Notes under the pieces: model-generated
What the model saw: the letters and a program-made list of their open reading frames with translations, nothing else
Told to the model about the DNA's origin: nothing
Database searches by the model: none
Translations under genes and position numbers: made by a program
Assembly (NCBI RefSeq): GCF_014235785.1
Contig: NZ_CP060137.1
Location: 3,832,001-3,896,000 of the forward strand
Direction of reading: 5' to 3'
Length of the DNA: 64,000 bases
Source of the DNA: Bacillus sp. PAMC26568
GTDB lineage: Bacteria; Bacillota; Bacilli; Bacillales; Bacillaceae
In this document: piece after piece, positions 60,157 through 64,000 of the stretch
Layout: every line of letters starts with the position of its first letter
How positions within the stretch are numbered: the first letter of the stretch is position 1

Positions 60157-60684
60157 ATGGATAAGCATAATAAAGTAGTAGGCGTTTTCCGTACAGAAGA
60201 TGATGCAATTGACGCGATTAAAGAATTAAGACACCAAGGTTACAGTGAAAATGACATCTCAGTAATAGCAAAAGATCAAAAGGAAGTAAAACACATTCAA
60301 GAAGAGACAGGATCAAAAGCTCCAGAGGGAGCAGCAGTCGGTGCTGGTGCTGGAGGTATTCTCGGTGGATTGGGTGGCTTACTGCTTGGTGCAGGTGCTC
60401 TCGCTATTCCTGGAATCGGTCCGATTGTGGCCGCTGGACCAATCGCAGCTGCTTTAGGCGGAGCTGCAGTCGGTGCTGGTGCTGGAGGTCTAGTTGGAGC
60501 TCTTGTTGGTTTAGGGATTCCTGAAAAAGAAGCGAAAGAATATGAGGAAGCCGTAAAGGGCGGTGACATACTTGTTCTTGTAGATGCAAATAAAGTAGAT
60601 CGTCACAGACAAGTAAACGATACATTCCGTACGTATCGTTCTACAAATGCTCATCGTTATGAGGATTCATATTCCAATAAATAG
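60157..60684 (+). CDS. General stress protein 17M-like (YflT-type) with glycine-zipper segment
   Basis: 175 aa. N-terminal domain VVGVFRTEDDAIDAIKELRH then QGYSENDISVIAKD, the YflT/GSP17M fold. The middle (about 50-125) is a glycine/alanine-rich double segment: AAVGAGAGGILGGLGGLLLG and, repeated, AAVGAGAGGLVGALVGLGIP, likely membrane-inserting. C-terminal part EAVKGGDILVLVDANKVDRH. AAAAGGAGGAA before ATG. SigmaB-type promoter upstream and a csbD-like gene downstream support a general stress operon. Confidence 0.88.
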   Translation: MDKHNKVVGVFRTEDDAIDAIKELRHQGYSENDISVIAKDQKEVKHIQEETGSKAPEGAAVGAGAGGILGGLGGLLLGAGALAIPGIGPIVAAGPIAAALGGAAVGAGAGGLVGALVGLGIPEKEAKEYEEAVKGGDILVLVDANKVDRHRQVNDTFRTYRSTNAHRYEDSYSNK

Positions 60685-60695
60685 GATGATTAAAG

Positions 60696-60901
60696 ATGAA
60701 AAACGACACTATGGAAAGCAAGTGGAAACAGTTTAAGGGTGAAGCCCAAAAACAATGGGAAACCTAACGGATGATGATTACGATCAGGCGCAGGGCAACC
60801 GTGAAAAAATGATAGGAAAGATCCAGGAAAGACATGGAAAAACAAAAGAAGATGCTGAACGCGAGTACGATGACTGGTATAGCAGAACCGGACAATATTA
60901 A
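60696..60901 (+). pseudogene. CsbD-like stress protein, frameshifted
   Basis: Begins NDTMESKWKQFKGEAQKQW then hits TAA. In the next frame NLTDDDYDQAQGNREKMIGK then IQERHGKTKEDAEREYDDWY continues the CsbD family. Loss of one G in TGGGGAAAC would explain it. The other 65 residues are intact, so the event is recent or a sequencing error. Confidence 0.8.
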
Positions 60902-60905
60902 AAGA

Positions 60906-60944
60906 TCAAACCCCCGTCAATTATGAGCATGGCGGGGATTTCAT
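60906..60944 (+). terminator. Terminator after the csbD relic
   Basis: AACCCCCGTC ... GGCGGGGATTTCATTTT. Confidence 0.75.
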
Positions 60945-60950
60945 TTTATA

Positions 60951-61100
60951 TTAATAAATGAGCAATGATTGAGGAATTGGACCAATCCAAGCTTCTGCAC
61001 CTAAGACATCAACTGAGCGGCCAAAAATAGAAAGATAACGTTTTCCTTCGTGACCTCCACTTAGAGAAAAATCGCTCGCTTCTTTAAGAGTTTGTATAAG
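60951..61100 (-). pseudogene. C-terminal gene fragment of unknown family
   Basis: About 49 codons: LKEASDFSLSGGHEGKRYLS, then IFGRSVDVLGAEAWIGPIPQ, SLLIY and stop; an in-frame TAG cuts the 5' side. Protein-like composition but no start. Family not recognised. It lies between the csbD relic and the tRNA-Leu terminator, as expected for element debris. Confidence 0.45.
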
Positions 61101-61140
61101 CTATCATTGAATGATTTTAGTCGTATTTGAGAACAAGAAT

Positions 61141-61171
61141 AAAGACCTCAACATAGTCGTTGAAGTCTTGT
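61141..61171 (-). terminator. Terminator of the rRNA-tRNA operon
   Basis: AAGACTTCAACGACTATGTT GAGGTCTT stem on the minus strand, followed by TATTCTTGTT. Copied at 56524-56552. Confidence 0.75.
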
Positions 61172-61188
61172 TTCTCTTACATATTTGA

Positions 61189-61269
61189 TACCGGTGGTCG
61201 GGGTCGAACCGACACTCCAGAGGAACACGATTTTGAGTCGTGCGCGTCTGCCAATTCCGCCACACCGGC
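61189..61269 (-). tRNA. tRNA-Leu (anticodon CAA)
   Basis: Class II, anticodon loop CTCAAAA, no encoded CCA. Last gene of the array; its 3' end is repeated at 56567-56605. Confidence 0.95.
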
Positions 61270-61290
61270 AAAATGGAATTATGATGAAGA

Positions 61291-61379
61291 TGGTGCCGAG
61301 GACCGGAATCGAACCGGTACGGTAGTCACCTACCGCAGGATTTTAAGTCCTGTGCGTCTGCCAGTTCCGCCACCCCGGC
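61291..61379 (-). tRNA. tRNA-Leu (anticodon TAA)
   Basis: Class II with long variable arm; loop CTTAAAA; CCA encoded. Confidence 0.96.
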
Positions 61380-61399
61380 AAGGGTGATAAATTTAAAAT

Positions 61400-61473
<74 letters not shown>

Positions 61474-61481
61474 TCAATCGT

Positions 61482-61556
61482 TGGAGCGGAAGACGGGATT
61501 CGAACCCGCGACCCCCACCTTGGCAAGGTGGTGTTCTACCACTGAACTACTTCCGC
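61482..61556 (-). tRNA. tRNA-Gly (anticodon GCC)
   Basis: Loop TTGCCAA; CCA encoded. Second tRNA-Gly isoacceptor of the window. Confidence 0.96.
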
Positions 61557-61615
61557 AAATCGTATTGTAATGTATTTTATGCAGGAGCTGCACAAAGATG
61601 ACTCTTGATAAAAAA

Positions 61616-61690
61616 TGGCTGGGCTAGCTGGATTCGAACCAGCGCATGACGGAGTCAAAGTCCGTTGCCTTACCGCTTGGCTATAGCCCA
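61616..61690 (-). tRNA. tRNA-Gln (anticodon TTG)
   Basis: Loop CTTTGAC; CCA encoded. Confidence 0.96.
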
Positions 61691-61721
61691 AAACAGAATA
61701 AAAACCCTATTAAGTAAAAAA

Positions 61722-61798
61722 TGGGGCGACTGATGGGAATCGAACCCACGAATGCCAGAGCCACAATCTGGTGCGTTAACCACTTCGCCACAACCGCC
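61722..61798 (-). tRNA. tRNA-His (anticodon GTG)
   Basis: Loop TTGTGGC; CCA encoded, discriminator C as expected for His. Confidence 0.96.
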
Positions 61799-61824
61799 AT
61801 TATACTATATAAGATTAATTAAAT

Positions 61825-61898
61825 TGGCAGGGGTAGTAGGACTCGAACCCACACCGGAGGTTTTGGAGACCTCTGTTCTACCTTTAAACTATACCCCT
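61825..61898 (-). tRNA. tRNA-Trp (anticodon CCA)
   Basis: Loop CTCCAAA; CCA encoded. Confidence 0.96.
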
Positions 61899-61916
61899 AT
61901 ATTCTTTTTTATAAAA

Positions 61917-62001
61917 TGGTGGAGGGGGACGGATTCGAACCGCCGAACCCGGAGGGAGCGGATTTACAGTCCGCCGCGTTTAGCCACTTCGCTACCCCTC
62001 C
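61917..62001 (-). tRNA. tRNA-Tyr (anticodon GTA)
   Basis: Class II; loop CTGTAAA; CCA encoded. Confidence 0.96.
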
Positions 62002-62011
62002 ACACTGTAAG

Positions 62012-62087
<76 letters not shown>

Positions 62088-62109
62088 ATTTAATAGTATG
62101 AAGTAAAAA

Positions 62110-62185
62110 TGGTGGCTTGGGACGGAATCGAACCGCCGACACAAGGATTTTCAGTCCTTTGCTCTACCGACTGAGCTACCAAGCC
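62110..62185 (-). tRNA. tRNA-Phe (anticodon GAA)
   Basis: Loop CTGAAAA; CCA encoded. Its 5' third is repeated at 62309-62334. Confidence 0.96.
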
Positions 62186-62308
62186 ATTTTAAAGTATTTA
62201 GTACAATATGATTTTGCTCTTGGAACCTTCGCCCAAATCTCAGAAAGCTTAGCCAAGATGCGGCTCAATTTGTGCGCTGATGCTTATGCTTCGGAGCTTA
62301 TTCGATCG

Positions 62309-62334
62309 TGCTCTACCGACTGAGCTACCAAGCC
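62309..62334 (-). pseudogene. 5' fragment of tRNA-Phe
   Basis: GGCTTGGTAGCTCAGTCGGT AGAGCA, identical to the first 26 nt of the intact tRNA-Phe, then unrelated sequence (62186-62308) with no tRNA structure. It lies inside the operon, so it is transcribed but cannot fold as tRNA. Confidence 0.85.
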
Positions 62335-62384
62335 ATTATAATATATTTATTGCAGCTTATTCAAGCAGCATCTTTAGTTAAAAA

Positions 62385-62460
62385 TGGCGGTCCCGACCGG
62401 GATCGAACCGGCGATCTCCTGCGTGACAGGCAGGCATGTTAACCGCTACACCACGGGACC
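62385..62460 (-). tRNA. tRNA-Asp (anticodon GTC)
   Basis: Loop CTGTCAC; CCA encoded. Confidence 0.96.
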
Positions 62461-62463
62461 ATT

Positions 62464-62540
<77 letters not shown>

Positions 62541-62561
62541 ATAATATTATGAAGTTGAAAA

Positions 62562-62637
62562 TGGTGGAGGATGACGGGCTCGAACCGCCGACCCTCTGCT
62601 TGTAAGGCAGATGCTCTCCCAGCTGAGCTAATCCTCC
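62562..62637 (-). tRNA. tRNA-Val (anticodon TAC)
   Basis: Loop CTTACAA; CCA encoded. Confidence 0.96.
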
Positions 62638-62652
62638 GCAGTGAAAAAGTGT

Positions 62653-62727
62653 TGGTGACCCGTACGGGATTCGAACCCGTGTTACCGCCGTGAAAGGGCG
62701 GTGTCTTAACCGCTTGACCAACGGGCC
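62653..62727 (-). tRNA. tRNA-Glu (anticodon TTC)
   Basis: Loop CTTTCAC; CCA encoded. Confidence 0.96.
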
Positions 62728-62744
62728 ATATATATTATAAATAG

Positions 62745-62834
62745 TGGCGGAGAGCAAGGGATTCGAACCCTTGAGACGGGTTACCGCCTACACGATTTCC
62801 AATCGTGCTCCTTCGGCCACTCGGACAGCTCTCC
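62745..62834 (-). tRNA. tRNA-Ser (anticodon GGA)
   Basis: Class II; loop TTGGAAA; CCA encoded. Confidence 0.96.
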
Positions 62835-62838
62835 AAAA

Positions 62839-62913
62839 TGGCTCCGCAGGTAGGACTCGAACCTACGACCGATCGGTTAACAGCCGATAGCTCTACCACT
62901 GAGCTACTGCGGA
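62839..62913 (-). tRNA. tRNA-Asn (anticodon GTT)
   Basis: Loop CTGTTAA; CCA encoded. First tRNA after 5S rRNA. Confidence 0.96.
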
Positions 62914-62928
62914 ATAATAGTATCACTA

Positions 62929-63044
<116 letters not shown>

Positions 63045-63171
63045 CATAGTGACAAAAATTATTATACTATGAAATCGGAAGATTTCAAGTATTTTTTTGA
63101 AAGAAGTTATTCTTTCAAAACTAAATAACGTTTGATAACAAGATTCACTTGATATTACACTTTATTAGACT

Positions 63172-64000
<829 letters not shown>

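Overview
The window is chromosomal DNA from an endospore-forming Bacillaceae bacterium (Bacillus/Metabacillus type, not B. subtilis itself). Evidence: spore genes (a spoVAC/AD/AEb cluster, prkA-yhbH), Gram-positive ribosome binding sites, TTG/GTG starts, sigmaB-, sigma54- and CcpA-type sites, and an rRNA-tRNA cluster whose tRNA order (Asn Ser Glu Val fMet Asp Phe Thr Tyr Trp His Gln Gly Cys Leu Leu) matches the B. subtilis trnD array. Everything here is read by eye; no database search was run.

Layout. 0-6 kb: C4-dicarboxylate sensing (dctB, dctS, dctR), an MFS carrier and a SulP anion transporter. 6-11.2 kb: a LacI-controlled CUT1 sugar ABC operon ending in a ThuA-domain gene, with a mobile repeat in two of its gaps. 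11.3-17.8 kb: a surface hydrolase, a lipoprotein, YdeI, an ArsR regulator beside a dead SRPBCC partner, and a two-component system. 17.9-26.4 kb: a LevR-type sigma54 activator, an acyltransferase and, on the minus strand, a PTS operon in the E. coli chb order (IIB, IIC, IIA, GH4, ChbG) behind a near-perfect -24/-12 promoter. 26.8-30.6 kb: a seven-gene operon with the composition and order of spoVA2mob, the spore heat-resistance operon. 30.9-39.9 kb: an M48 protease with ankyrin repeats and the yhbH-prkA-trmL-yhbB-queG neighbourhood known from B. subtilis. 40.4-47.9 kb: a YesMN two-component system and a second CUT1 transporter, separated by about 760 bp of 52-bp tandem repeats.

48-61.2 kb is a decayed accessory region. 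It holds a deletion that joins an M20 peptidase to an OppF gene, an apparent group II intron scrap, an Mrr-type nuclease with an extra N-terminal HTH, two broken tyrosine recombinases, a frameshifted P27 terminase small subunit, a DNA cytosine methyltransferase fragment, a frameshifted csbD gene, and a copy of a tRNA-Leu 3' end plus terminator that looks like an attachment site. Two large intact genes stand in it: a 902-residue ATP-grasp/Mur-ligase fusion and a secreted PL8 polysaccharide lyase. 61.2-64 kb: 16 tRNA genes, one half tRNA, 5S rRNA and the 3' end of 23S rRNA, all on the minus strand.

Most notable: the spoVA2mob-like operon, the chb-like operon under sigma54 control, the ATP-grasp/Mur fusion of unknown product, two MITE-like elements with intact 8-bp target duplications, and two helically phased repeat arrays (21-bp and 52-bp periods).
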